This document shows, in pieces, positions 1 to 7,696 of a stretch of DNA of 9,015 nucleotides. The notes below the pieces were generated by a model. It saw nothing but the letters and a program-made list of their open reading frames with translations. It was not told the DNA's origin and ran no database searches. Source of the DNA: DATEJJ01 sp039649115 (GTDB lineage: Bacteria; Actinomycetota; Actinomycetes; Mycobacteriales; Micromonosporaceae); assembly GCA_039649115.1 (NCBI GenBank), contig JBBWZQ010000360.1:1-9015 (forward strand), read 5' to 3'. How positions within the stretch are numbered: the stretch's first letter is position 1; each line of letters begins with the position of its first letter. Position numbers and translations under genes: made by a program.

Positions 1-173
1 CCAACGCGGCGCACCTGCAGGCCACTGTGGACGGTGACTCCGGCCGGCTGGTGGTGGTCAGCGCGATCGACAACCTGGGCAAGGGCGCCGCCGGCCAGGC
101 CGTCCAGTGCGCCAACCTGATGCTCGGCCTCCCCGAGACAACCGCCCTGACCGCGAACGGAGTCGCCCCGTGA
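1..173 (+). CDS. argC: N-acetyl-gamma-glutamyl-phosphate reductase, C-terminal end (partial)
   Basis: This is the last 56 codons of argC; the reading frame enters from the left edge (first whole codon at 3) and stops at TGA 171-173. The visible part reads AIDNLGKGAAGQAVQCANLM, followed by LGLPETTAL and a GVAP terminus, which matches the conserved C-terminal segment of ArgC. ArgC carries out the NADPH-dependent reduction of N-acetylglutamyl phosphate to N-acetylglutamate semialdehyde, the third step of arginine synthesis in the cytoplasm. The nucleotide-binding domain and catalytic cysteine lie outside the window. It is the first visible gene of the arg operon, and argJ follows after a 52-nt gap, the only junction upstream of argF that is not a 4-nt overlap. 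Confidence 0.95.
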   Translation, partial: NAAHLQATVDGDSGRLVVVSAIDNLGKGAAGQAVQCANLMLGLPETTALTANGVAP

Positions 174-183
174 CGCCCAGTGC

Positions 184-210
184 CGCAACATCTTCGATGA
201 AGTTGTCGCG
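184..210 (+). other. Stem-loop in the argC-argJ gap
   Basis: Positions 184-195 can pair with 199-210 around a 3-nt loop (196-198). Ten of twelve positions are Watson-Crick pairs; the exceptions are A187/C207 and T191/T203. The inner stem is CTTC/GAAG and the outer clamp CGC/GCG. The hairpin ends 5 nt before the GGAGG (216-220) of argJ and is richer in A and T than the genes around it. No run of T follows, so a classical intrinsic terminator is not indicated. Possible roles are an RNA processing or stability element, an operator palindrome, or a dispersed palindromic repeat. The pairing is read directly from the sequence; any function is inference. Confidence 0.5.
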
Positions 211-215
211 ATCAT

Positions 216-220
216 GGAGG
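216..220 (+). promoter_or_regulatory. Ribosome binding site deciding the argJ start
   Basis: GGAGG lies 5 nt before the ATG at 226. The in-frame ATG at 214 would place this sequence inside the coding region and has no comparable motif before it. This supports translation from 226, where the protein begins MSVTAPKGFRAAGVAAGLKS, rather than from 214. Confidence 0.75.
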
Positions 221-225
221 CGGGC

Positions 226-1395
226 ATGAGTGTGACGGCGCCGAAGGGGTTCCGGGCGGCAGGGGTGGCCGCGGGGCTGAAGAGTGGCGGGGCGAGGGAT
301 GTCGCCGTGGTGGTCAACGACGGGCCGGACGCCACCGCCGCCGGGGTCTTCACGAGCAACCGGGTCAAGGCGGCGCCGGTGTTGTGGAGCCGCCAGGTGT
401 TGCGCGGCGGGGTACTGCGGGCGGTGGTGCTCAACGCCGGCGGTGCCAACGCCTGCACGGGAACGCAGGGCTTCCAGGACACGCACGCCACGGCGGAGCA
501 CGCCGCGGCGGCGCTGACCGCCGGTACCCGGATGATGGTCGGCGCGGGTGAGGTCGCGATCTGTTCGACCGGCCTGATCGGCGAGCTGCTGCCCATGCCG
601 CGGTTGCTCGGCGGGGTGAGCGCGGCCGTGCGCGGCCTGTCCCGCGACGGCGGCCAGGCCGCGGCCGAGGCCATCATCACCACCGACAGCCACGCGAAGA
701 CCACGGTCGTGGAGGCCGACGGCTGGCGGGTCGGCGGGATGATCAAGGGGGCCGGCATGCTCGCCCCGTCACTGGCCACGATGCTCTGCGTGCTGACCAC
801 CGACGCGGTCGCCGGCTCGCAGGACCTGGACGACGCGCTGCGCGCGGCGACCCGGGTCACCCTCGACCGGCTGGACTCCGACGGGTGCATGTCGACCAAC
901 GACACGGTGCTGCTGATGGCCAGCGGCGCCGCCGGCCTCTCGCCCTCGCCGGAGCAACTCGGTGCGGCGGTCGCGACGGCCTGCCGCGACCTCACCCGGC
1001 AACTGCTGGCCGACGCCGAGGGCGCGACCAAGGAGGTCGCCGTCGAGGTGGTCGGCGCGGCGAGCGAGGACGACGCGGTGTCGGTGGGGCGCACGGTGGC
1101 GCGCAACAACCTGGTCAAGACGGCGTTGTTCGGCAACGACCCGAACTGGGGCCGGATCCTCGCCGCGGTCGGCACCAGCACCGCCGAGTTCGACGCAGAC
1201 CACCTCGACGTGGCGGTGAACGGGGTCTGGGTGTGCCGCGGCGGCGCGGCCGCGGCGGACCGGTCCAAAGTGGACCTGAGCGGCCGGTCGGTCACCGTGA
1301 CGGTCGACCTGCACGCCGGCGCCGACGCCGCGACGATCTGGACCAACGACCTGTCCCACGGGTACGTCCACGAGAACTCGGCGTACTCGACATGA
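226..1395 (+). CDS. argJ: Glutamate N-acetyltransferase / ornithine acetyltransferase ArgJ
   Basis: ArgJ transfers the acetyl group from N-acetylornithine to glutamate, releasing ornithine and regenerating N-acetylglutamate, so the pathway runs as an acetyl cycle; some family members also use acetyl-CoA. From ATG 226 the protein has 389 residues, normal for the family. The self-cleavage region reads KGAGMLAPSLATML at about 174-187; Thr185 is the expected new N-terminal nucleophile of the beta chain, with cleavage after Ala184. DSDGCMSTNDT (218-228), the NDPNWGR segment (304-310) and the NSAYST terminus are also family hallmarks. PSLATM in place of PNMATM is, as I recall, normal for actinobacterial ArgJ. 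An in-frame ATG at 214 would add four residues but lacks a ribosome binding site. The stop overlaps the argB start as ATGA. Confidence 0.97.
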   Translation: MSVTAPKGFRAAGVAAGLKSGGARDVAVVVNDGPDATAAGVFTSNRVKAAPVLWSRQVLRGGVLRAVVLNAGGANACTGTQGFQDTHATAEHAAAALTAGTRMMVGAGEVAICSTGLIGELLPMPRLLGGVSAAVRGLSRDGGQAAAEAIITTDSHAKTTVVEADGWRVGGMIKGAGMLAPSLATMLCVLTTDAVAGSQDLDDALRAATRVTLDRLDSDGCMSTNDTVLLMASGAAGLSPSPEQLGAAVATACRDLTRQLLADAEGATKEVAVEVVGAASEDDAVSVGRTVARNNLVKTALFGNDPNWGRILAAVGTSTAEFDADHLDVAVNGVWVCRGGAAAADRSKVDLSGRSVTVTVDLHAGADAATIWTNDLSHGYVHENSAYST

Positions 1396-2285
1396 CCGCC
1401 CCCGCACTGACCCGGGACCTCGCTCTCGCGCAGTCGAAGGCGGCCACCCTCATCGAGGCGCTGCCGTGGTTCGAGCGCTTCCACGGCAGCACGATCGTGA
1501 TCAAGTACGGCGGGCACGCGATGACCTCGCCGGAGCTGCGCCAGGCGTTCGCCGCCGACATGGTCTTCCTCCGGTACGCCGGCCTCAGGCCCGTCGTGGT
1601 GCACGGCGGCGGGCCGCAGATCTCCGCGATGCTCGCCCGGCTGGGCATCGCGAGCGAGTTCCGGGGTGGCCTGCGGGTGACCACGAGCGAGGCGATGGAC
1701 GTCGTGCGCATGGTCCTCGTCGGCCAGGTGGGTCGCGAGCTGGTCGGGCTCGTCAACGAGCACGGCCCGTTCGCGGTCGGCCTGTCGGGGGAGGACGCCC
1801 GGCTGTTCACCGCGGTGCGGCGACCGGCCTATGTGGACGGCCAGCCGGTGGACGTCGGGCTGGTCGGCGACGTGGCACAGGTGAACGTGGACGCCGTCGG
1901 CGATCTCATCGGGGCCGGCCGCATCCCGGTCATCTCCTCGGTGGCGCCGGATGCGGAAGGGGTGCTGCACAACCTCAACGCGGACACCGCGGCCGCCGCA
2001 CTGGCCGTGGCGCTGCGGGCCCGGAAGCTCCTCGTGCTGACCGACGTGCCCGGGCTGTACACGGCCTGGCCCGACGAGAGCAGCCTGGTCTCCGGCATCA
2101 CCGCCGACGAACTCGCCGGGCTGCTGCCCACGCTCTCGGCGGGCATGGTGCCCAAGATGGAGGCGTGCCTGCGGGCGGTGCGCGGCGGCGTACCGGCGGC
2201 ACACGTGGTCGACGGCCGCGTCGCACACTCGACGTTGCTGGAAGTCTTCACGACTGAGGGGTTCGGAACGATGGTGACGTCATGA
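1392..2285 (+). CDS. argB: Acetylglutamate kinase
   Basis: ArgB uses ATP to phosphorylate N-acetylglutamate at the gamma carboxylate, the second and usually flux-controlling step of the pathway. The 297-residue protein shows the amino acid kinase fold: the glycine-rich VIKYGGHAM (36-44) with its catalytic lysine, VHGGGPQI (70-77), the FRGGLRVTT substrate segment (90-98), NLNADTAA (194-201) and GMVPKMEAC (251-259), which carries a second catalytic lysine. About 35 residues precede the first motif, including a helix-like stretch near 8-30. This N-terminal extension is typical of hexameric, arginine-inhibited kinases and is absent from the short arginine-insensitive E. coli type, so feedback inhibition is inferred. 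Its start overlaps the argJ stop and its stop overlaps the argD start, each as ATGA. No strong ribosome binding site is visible, which suggests translational coupling. Confidence 0.97.
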   Translation: MTAPALTRDLALAQSKAATLIEALPWFERFHGSTIVIKYGGHAMTSPELRQAFAADMVFLRYAGLRPVVVHGGGPQISAMLARLGIASEFRGGLRVTTSEAMDVVRMVLVGQVGRELVGLVNEHGPFAVGLSGEDARLFTAVRRPAYVDGQPVDVGLVGDVAQVNVDAVGDLIGAGRIPVISSVAPDAEGVLHNLNADTAAAALAVALRARKLLVLTDVPGLYTAWPDESSLVSGITADELAGLLPTLSAGMVPKMEACLRAVRGGVPAAHVVDGRVAHSTLLEVFTTEGFGTMVTS

Positions 2286-3438
2286 GTCTCGTCGACCGGT
2301 GGCAACAGTCCATGATGGACAATTACGGCACCCCGCCGCTGGCGCTGGTGCGCGGCGAAGGCTCGGTCGTCTGGGACGAGAGTGGACAGTCCTATGTAGA
2401 CCTGCTGGGCGGGATCGCGGTCAACACGCTCGGCCACGCGCACCCGGCCGTGGTGGCCGCCGTCAGCCGGCAGATCGGCACGCTCGGGCACGTGTCCAAC
2501 TTCTTCGTGGCCGAGCCGCCGGTGGCCCTCGCCGAGTTGCTGCTCGCGCTGGCCGGGCGGCCGGGCCGGGTGTTCTTCGCCAACTCCGGGGCGGAGGCGG
2601 TGGAGGCGGCGTTCAAGCTGTCCCGGCGCACCGGCCGCACGCACGCCGTCGCGGCCGAAGGTGGCTTCCACGGCCGCACGATGGGGGCGCTCGCGCTCAC
2701 CGGCCAACCGGCCAAGGTGGACGCCTTCCGGCCGCTGCCCGGCGACGTGACCCACGTGCCGTACGGGTCGGTCGCCGCGCTCGACGCGGCCGTCAGCGAC
2801 GCCACCGCCATGGTCATCCTGGAGCCGATCCAGGGGGAGAACGGGGTGGTCGTACCGCCGTCCGGGTACCTGGCCGCGGCGCGCGAGATCACCGCCCGGC
2901 ACGGCGCGCTGCTGGTACTCGACGAGGTGCAGACCGGCATCGGACGCACCGGCCACTGGTTCGCCCACCAGGCCGACGGGGTGGAGCCGGACGTCGTCAC
3001 GCTCGCCAAGGGGCTGGGCGGCGGGCTGCCGATCGGCGCCTGCCTCGCCTTCGGCCCGGCGGCCGGCCTGCTCACCCCGGGCAGCCACGGCAGCACCTTC
3101 GGCGGCAACCCGGTCAGTTGCGCGGCTGCGCTCGCGGTGCTGGGCACCATCTCCGCCGAGGGGCCGCTCGACAACGTGAAGCGGATCGGGGAGCGGCTGC
3201 GGCGCGGCATCGAGGGGCTGGGACATCCCCTCGTCGCCGGGGTGCGCGGCGCCGGACTGCTGCTCGGCATCGAGCTGACCGCGCCGGCCAGCGCCTCCCT
3301 CGCGCTCGCGCTGCGCCGGGACGGGTTCCTCGTCAACCCCGTCCAGCCGGACGTGATCCGGCTGGCCCCGCCGCTCATCATCACCGCGGAGCAGGCCGAC
3401 GCCTTCCTCGCCGCCCTGTCTCATGTGGACGGTGCGGC

Positions 3439-3442
<4 letters not shown>
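2282..3442 (+). CDS. argD: Acetylornithine aminotransferase
   Basis: This pyridoxal phosphate enzyme converts N-acetylglutamate semialdehyde and glutamate to N-acetylornithine and 2-oxoglutarate. The 386-residue protein is a class III aminotransferase of normal length. NSGAEAVEAAFKL (101-113) and GFHGRT (128-133) form the cofactor phosphate and ring-binding regions. LVLDEVQTGIGRTG (211-224) carries the aspartate (Asp214) that contacts the pyridine nitrogen. Lys243 in TLAKGLGGGLPIGA is the expected Schiff-base lysine, and STFGGNP (271-277) supplies contacts from the neighbouring subunit. Related family members act on ornithine or GABA; the operon setting decides for ArgD, although such enzymes can also serve as succinyldiaminopimelate aminotransferase in lysine synthesis. 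It overlaps argB and argF by 4 nt each. Confidence 0.96.
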
Positions 3443-4355
<913 letters not shown>

Positions 4356-4359
<4 letters not shown>

Positions 4360-4436
4360 CCGAGCGCCTGCGCGAGGTCCAGCCAGCAATGGCCACGGCG
4401 GCGCCCCGCGAGCCCGCGAGCGAGGAGGCGCCATGA
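4356..4436 (+). repeat. Junction repeat, copy 1 (argF-argR), with open 26-codon mini-frame
   Basis: This 81-bp element is related to the one at 6180-6260. The first 24 bases match at 21 positions and the last 21 at 19; the middle matches only after 1-nt shifts. It can be read from ATG 4356, which overlaps the argF stop as ATGA, to TGA 4434-4436, which overlaps the argR start as ATGA. The 26-residue product would begin MTERLREV and end ASEEAP. GAGGAGG at 4422-4428, 4 nt before the argR ATG, is part of the element and is the argR ribosome binding site. CGCGAGG (4371-4377) can pair with 4404-4410 except for one A/C mismatch. GCGCCT (4364-4369) could also pair with AGGCGC (4426-4431), covering part of that site. 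Whether the peptide is made is unknown. Confidence 0.7.
4422..4428 (+). promoter_or_regulatory. Ribosome binding site of argR
   Basis: GAGGAGG stands 4 nt before the argR ATG at 4433. It lies inside the repeat element, so the element itself provides translation initiation for the regulator gene. Confidence 0.7.
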
Positions 4437-4954
4437 CGGCGCCGATCACGCGGACCGCCCGGCACGCCCGGATCACGGCGCTGATCCGGCAGCGCGCGGT
4501 GCGCTCGCAGATCGAGCTGGCCGAGCTGCTCGCCACCGAGGGGGTCCAGGTCACCCAGGCCACGCTCTCCCGCGACCTGGAGGAGCTGGGTGCCGCGAAG
4601 GTACGGGGCACCGACGGCGGGCCGGCCGTGTACGTGATCCCCGACGAGGGCGAGCCGCCGATGCGCCCGGCCGAGCAGGCGCCGGCGCGGCTGGTGCGGC
4701 TGCTGCGCGAGCTGCTCACCGGTACCGACGCCAGCGGCAACCTCGTCGTGCTGCGTACCCCGCCGGGCGCCGCGCAGTTTCTGGCCAGCGCGCTGGACCG
4801 CTGCGGCCTGCCCGAGGTCGTCGGGACCATCGCCGGCGACGACACCATCCTCGTCGTGGCGCGCGAGGCGCACGACAACTCCACCACCAGCGGTCAGCTG
4901 CTCGCGGCGAAGTTGGCCGCCTGGGCTGGGCGAGACGAAAGGATAGAGGCATGA
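4433..4954 (+). CDS. argR: Arginine repressor
   Basis: ArgR is the hexameric, arginine-dependent DNA-binding regulator of arginine genes. The 173-residue protein has the family's two parts. An N-terminal winged helix-turn-helix spans about 8-70; its recognition helix lies in VTQATLSRDLEELGAAKV (40-57), where the SRDL core is diagnostic. A C-terminal oligomerisation and arginine-binding domain spans about 85-160 and contains GTIAGDDT (131-138), whose paired aspartates bind arginine across subunits. The roughly 15-residue segment between them is Pro/Glu-rich. Its location inside the operon, followed directly by argG with an ATGA overlap, suggests that ArgR is co-transcribed with its targets and limits its own synthesis. 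The operator is expected upstream of argC; I found no convincing ARG box in the window. Its ribosome binding site comes from the preceding repeat. Confidence 0.96.
   Translation: MTAPITRTARHARITALIRQRAVRSQIELAELLATEGVQVTQATLSRDLEELGAAKVRGTDGGPAVYVIPDEGEPPMRPAEQAPARLVRLLRELLTGTDASGNLVVLRTPPGAAQFLASALDRCGLPEVVGTIAGDDTILVVAREAHDNSTTSGQLLAAKLAAWAGRDERIEA
4938..4943 (+). promoter_or_regulatory. Ribosome binding site of argG
   Basis: AAAGGA lies 7 nt before the argG ATG at 4951, within the last codons of argR. It stands out as A-rich in this GC-rich setting and supports that start. The ATGA overlap suggests coupling as well. Confidence 0.55.
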
Positions 4955-6153
4955 CTGAGCGCGTGGTACTCGCCTATTCAGGGGGGCTGGACACCTCGGT
5001 CGCGATCCCGTACCTGGCCGAGAAGACCGGGGCCGAGGTGATCGCGGTCGCGGTCGACGTCGGGCAGGGCGGCGAGGACATGGAGGTGATCCGGCAGCGG
5101 GCACTGGCCTGCGGCGCGGTCGAGTCCGAGGTGATCGACGCGCGCGAGGAGTTCGCCGCGGACTACTGCCTGCCGGCGCTGCGCGCCAACGCGCTCTACA
5201 TGGACCGGTACCCGCTGGTCTCCGCGCTGTCCCGGCCGCTGATCGTGGCGCACCTGGTGGCCGCGGCGCGCCGGCACGGCGGCACGATCGTCTCGCACGG
5301 CTGCACCGGGAAGGGCAACGACCAGGTGCGCTTCGAGGTGGGCATCGGCGCGCTCGCGCCGGACCTCAAGGTGGTCGCACCGGCCCGGGACTTCGCGTGG
5401 ACCCGGGACAAGGCGATCGGGTACGCGGACGAGAAGCGGCTGCCGATCGACGTGACGCACAAGTCCCCGTACTCGATCGACCAGAACGTGTGGGGCCGGG
5501 CCGTGGAGACCGGGTTCCTGGAGAACATCTGGAACGGGCCCGTCGAGGACGTCTACAGCTACACGGCGGACCCTGGCACGCCGCGCGACCCGGACGAGGT
5601 CGTCATCACCTTCGCCGCCGGCCGGCCGGTCGCCATCGACGGCGAGACGGTCACCCCGTACCAGGCCGTCACCGAGCTGAACCGGCGCGCGGGCGCGCAG
5701 GGCGTGGGCCGGCTCGACATGGTCGAGGACCGGCTGGTCGGCATCAAGAGCCGCGAGGTGTACGAGGCACCCGGCGCGATCGCGCTGATCACGGCGCACC
5801 AGGAACTGGAGGCGGTGACCGTCGAGCGGGATCTGGCCCGGTTCAAGAAGGGCGTCGACCAGCGCTGGGGCGAGCTGGTGTACGACGGGCTGTGGTTCTC
5901 GCCGCTCAAGGCGGCACTGGACGCGTTCATCGACGAGACCCAGAAGCACGTCACCGGCGAGATCCGGATGACGCTGCACGCCGGCCGCGCGGTGGTGACC
6001 GGCCGGCGCTCCGACGCCAGCCTGTACGACTTCAGCCTGGCCACGTACGACTCGGGGGACATGTTCGACCAGTCCCTCGCCAAGGGCTTCGTGCAACTGT
6101 GGGGCCTGCCCAGCCGGCTTGCCGCGGCGCGGGACGCCCGCCTGGGCGACTGA
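4951..6153 (+). CDS. argG: Argininosuccinate synthase
   Basis: ArgG joins citrulline and aspartate with cleavage of ATP to AMP and pyrophosphate, giving argininosuccinate. The 400-residue protein has the expected length for the common bacterial (type 1) form. The N-type ATP pyrophosphatase P-loop is AYSGGLDTS (8-16). HGCTGKGNDQVRFE (116-129) binds citrulline and aspartate, and SPYSIDQNVWGR (172-183) is a second conserved signature. ENIWNGP (191-197) and GIKSREVYEAPGA (264-276) are also typical of the family. The start at ATG 4951 overlaps the argR stop and gives the MTERVVLAYSGGLD N-terminus usual for actinobacteria. After its TGA there is a 26-nt spacer with a small palindrome (6158-6167), then the second copy of the junction repeat. 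Confidence 0.97.
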   Translation: MTERVVLAYSGGLDTSVAIPYLAEKTGAEVIAVAVDVGQGGEDMEVIRQRALACGAVESEVIDAREEFAADYCLPALRANALYMDRYPLVSALSRPLIVAHLVAAARRHGGTIVSHGCTGKGNDQVRFEVGIGALAPDLKVVAPARDFAWTRDKAIGYADEKRLPIDVTHKSPYSIDQNVWGRAVETGFLENIWNGPVEDVYSYTADPGTPRDPDEVVITFAAGRPVAIDGETVTPYQAVTELNRRAGAQGVGRLDMVEDRLVGIKSREVYEAPGAIALITAHQELEAVTVERDLARFKKGVDQRWGELVYDGLWFSPLKAALDAFIDETQKHVTGEIRMTLHAGRAVVTGRRSDASLYDFSLATYDSGDMFDQSLAKGFVQLWGLPSRLAAARDARLGD

Positions 6154-6179
6154 GTACCCCGCGCGGGACAATGGCCTGC

Positions 6180-6260
6180 GTGACGGAGCGCTTGCGCGAG
6201 GTCTCAGTCAGCAAGTCGGGCCGGCTCCTCGCGAGCCCAGCGAGCGAAGAGGCGGCATGA
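6180..6260 (+). repeat. Junction repeat, copy 2 (argG-argH), with open 26-codon mini-frame
   Basis: This is the second 81-bp copy of the element at 4356-4436 and has exactly the same length. It reads from GTG 6180 to TGA 6258-6260, which overlaps the argH start as ATGA; the product would begin with the same TERLREV and end ASEEAA. An ATG at 6171 is also in frame and would add three residues. GAAGAGG at 6246-6252, 4 nt before the argH ATG, is the argH ribosome binding site. Here CGCGAGG (6195-6201) pairs perfectly with CCTCGCG (6227-6233) across a 25-nt loop. Unlike copy 1, it does not overlap the upstream stop codon. The mini-frame may be translated, or may be a by-product of a nucleotide repeat. 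Confidence 0.7.
6246..6252 (+). promoter_or_regulatory. Ribosome binding site of argH
   Basis: GAAGAGG lies 4 nt before the argH ATG at 6257, at the same place in the repeat as the argR site in copy 1. It differs from GAGGAGG by one base and should be somewhat weaker. Confidence 0.6.
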
Positions 6261-7696
6261 ACGATCAGACGTTGACGGAGGGCAAGACGCGCCTGTGGGG
6301 CGGACGGTTCCGGGGCAGCCCGGCGGAGGCGCTGGCCAGGTTGTCGCTGAGCGTGCAGTTCGACTGGCGGCTGGCGCCCTACGACCTGGCCGCCTCGCGG
6401 GCGCACGCCCGGGTGCTGTCGCGCGCCAACCTGCTGTCGGCCGAGGAGCTGGGCCGGATGCTCGCCGCGCTGGACGACCTGGAGGCGGCCTGCGCCTCGG
6501 GCGAGTTCCGGCCCACCGTCGAGGACGAGGACGTACACACCGCGCTGGAGCGTGGCCTGCTGGAGCGGGTCGGCTCGCTGGGCGGCAAGCTGCGCGCCGG
6601 CCGCTCCCGCAACGACCAGGTCGCCACGGACCTGCGGCTGTACCTGCGCGATCACATGCGCGGGCTGGCCGCCCGGCTGGTGGAGCTGGCCGACGCCCTG
6701 GTCGAGCAGGCGGGCCGGCACGTCGACACGCCCGCGCCCGGGATGACGCACCTGCAGCACGCACAGCCGGTCAGCTTCGGCCACCAGCTGCTGGCCCACG
6801 TGCAGCCGCTGCTGCGCGACCTGGACCGGCTGCGCGACTGGGACCGGCGGGCCGCCGTGTCGCCGCTGGGCGCCGGTGCGCTAGCCGGCTCCTCGCTGCC
6901 GCTGGACCCGGTGCAGGTGGCCAGGGAGCTGGGCTTCGATTCGGCGGCGCCGAACTCCATCGACGCCGTGGCCGACCGCGACTTCGTGGCGGAGTTCCTG
7001 TTCGTCGCCGCGCTGATCGGGGTGCACCTGTCCCGGCTCGGCGAGGAGGTGGTGCTGTGGACGACGACCGAGTTCGGCTGGGTCGAGCTGGACGACGCGT
7101 TCGCCACCGGCTCCTCGATCATGCCGCAGAAGAAGAACCCGGACATCGCCGAGCTGGCCCGCGGCAAGAGCGGCCGGCTCATCGGCGGGCTCACCGCGGT
7201 GCTGACCATGCTCAAGGGCCTGCCCCTGGCGTATGACCGGGACATGCAGGAGGACAAGGAGCCGGCCTTCGACGCGGTGGACACGCTGGCGCTGGTGCTG
7301 CCGGCGCTCGCGGGGATGATCTCCACGATGCAGGTGCGGGTGGACCGCCTGGTCGCGGCCACCCCGCTGGGGTACACGCTGGCCACCGAGGTCGCGGACT
7401 GGCTGGTGCGCCGGGGGGTACCGTTCCGCGAGGCGCACGAGACGACCGGCAAGCTGGTGGCCCTGTGCGTCGCCCGTGAATGCGCGCTGGACGAGGTGAG
7501 CGACGAGGACCTCGCCGTGGTGTCGCCGACGCTGACCCCGGAGGTGCGCGAGGTGCTGTCGGTACGGGGCGCGCTGGCCGCCCGTACCACGCCCGGCTCC
7601 ACCGGCCCGGGCCCGGTCGCCGACCAGCTCGCCATGGTGGAGGACCGGCTGGACGGCTGGCGCGCGTGGGCCGCCGAGCGGGTGGTACCACGCTGA
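6257..7696 (+). CDS. argH: Argininosuccinate lyase
   Basis: ArgH splits argininosuccinate into arginine and fumarate, the last step of the pathway. The 479-residue protein belongs to the fumarase/aspartase superfamily. LWGGRF (13-18) opens the conserved region. SRND (117-120) and THLQHAQPVSFGH (164-176) form the first two active-site segments, with His165 near the catalytic acid/base. The family signature GSSIMPQKKNPD spans 285-296; its serine loop provides the catalytic Ser. YDRDMQEDKEP (326-336) is also conserved. The active site is formed by three subunits of a tetramer. The ATG at 6257 is preceded by GAAGAGG and overlaps the mini-frame stop. The 3' end overlaps the glycosylase gene, so the two are probably co-transcribed. 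Confidence 0.97.
   Translation: MNDQTLTEGKTRLWGGRFRGSPAEALARLSLSVQFDWRLAPYDLAASRAHARVLSRANLLSAEELGRMLAALDDLEAACASGEFRPTVEDEDVHTALERGLLERVGSLGGKLRAGRSRNDQVATDLRLYLRDHMRGLAARLVELADALVEQAGRHVDTPAPGMTHLQHAQPVSFGHQLLAHVQPLLRDLDRLRDWDRRAAVSPLGAGALAGSSLPLDPVQVARELGFDSAAPNSIDAVADRDFVAEFLFVAALIGVHLSRLGEEVVLWTTTEFGWVELDDAFATGSSIMPQKKNPDIAELARGKSGRLIGGLTAVLTMLKGLPLAYDRDMQEDKEPAFDAVDTLALVLPALAGMISTMQVRVDRLVAATPLGYTLATEVADWLVRRGVPFREAHETTGKLVALCVARECALDEVSDEDLAVVSPTLTPEVREVLSVRGALAARTTPGSTGPGPVADQLAMVEDRLDGWRAWAAERVVPR

Noticed and set aside
174..225. ARG box operator between argC and argJ
   Set aside because: The near palindrome here does not resemble the ARG box patterns I know from enteric or actinobacterial genes, so it is listed only as a stem-loop.
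885..1391. Upstream extension of the argB frame through argJ
   Set aside because: The extra residues are out-of-frame argJ sequence. The true N-terminus at 1392 matches acetylglutamate kinase and the operon overlap pattern.
1829..3424. Long - strand open frame (531 codons) opposite argB and argD
   Set aside because: It is a shadow of the GC-rich codon pattern: low-complexity Arg/Gly/Ala-rich protein with no recognisable motif, wholly antisense to two well-supported enzymes.
2299..3438. Upstream extension of the argF frame through argD
   Set aside because: The extension translates argD in the wrong frame as Arg/Gly-rich sequence. The real argF start at 3439 is fixed by homology (MRHFLRDDDLTPAEQ) and by the ATGA overlap.
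4951..4966. Possible third copy of the junction repeat at the argG start (ATGACTGAGCGCGT)
   Set aside because: Similarity to the repeat start is limited to about 12 bases and is explained by the normal ArgG N-terminus MTERVV; the rest of the element is absent.
4978..6171. Long - strand open frame (397 codons) opposite argG
   Set aside because: Antisense to argG over nearly its whole length, with Arg/Val/Leu/His-biased composition and no domain signature; expected from GC skew at third codon positions.
6167..6172. GACAAT as a -10 promoter element before argH
   Set aside because: No -35 element lies at suitable spacing, and the position is inside a tightly packed operon; a single hexamer is not enough.
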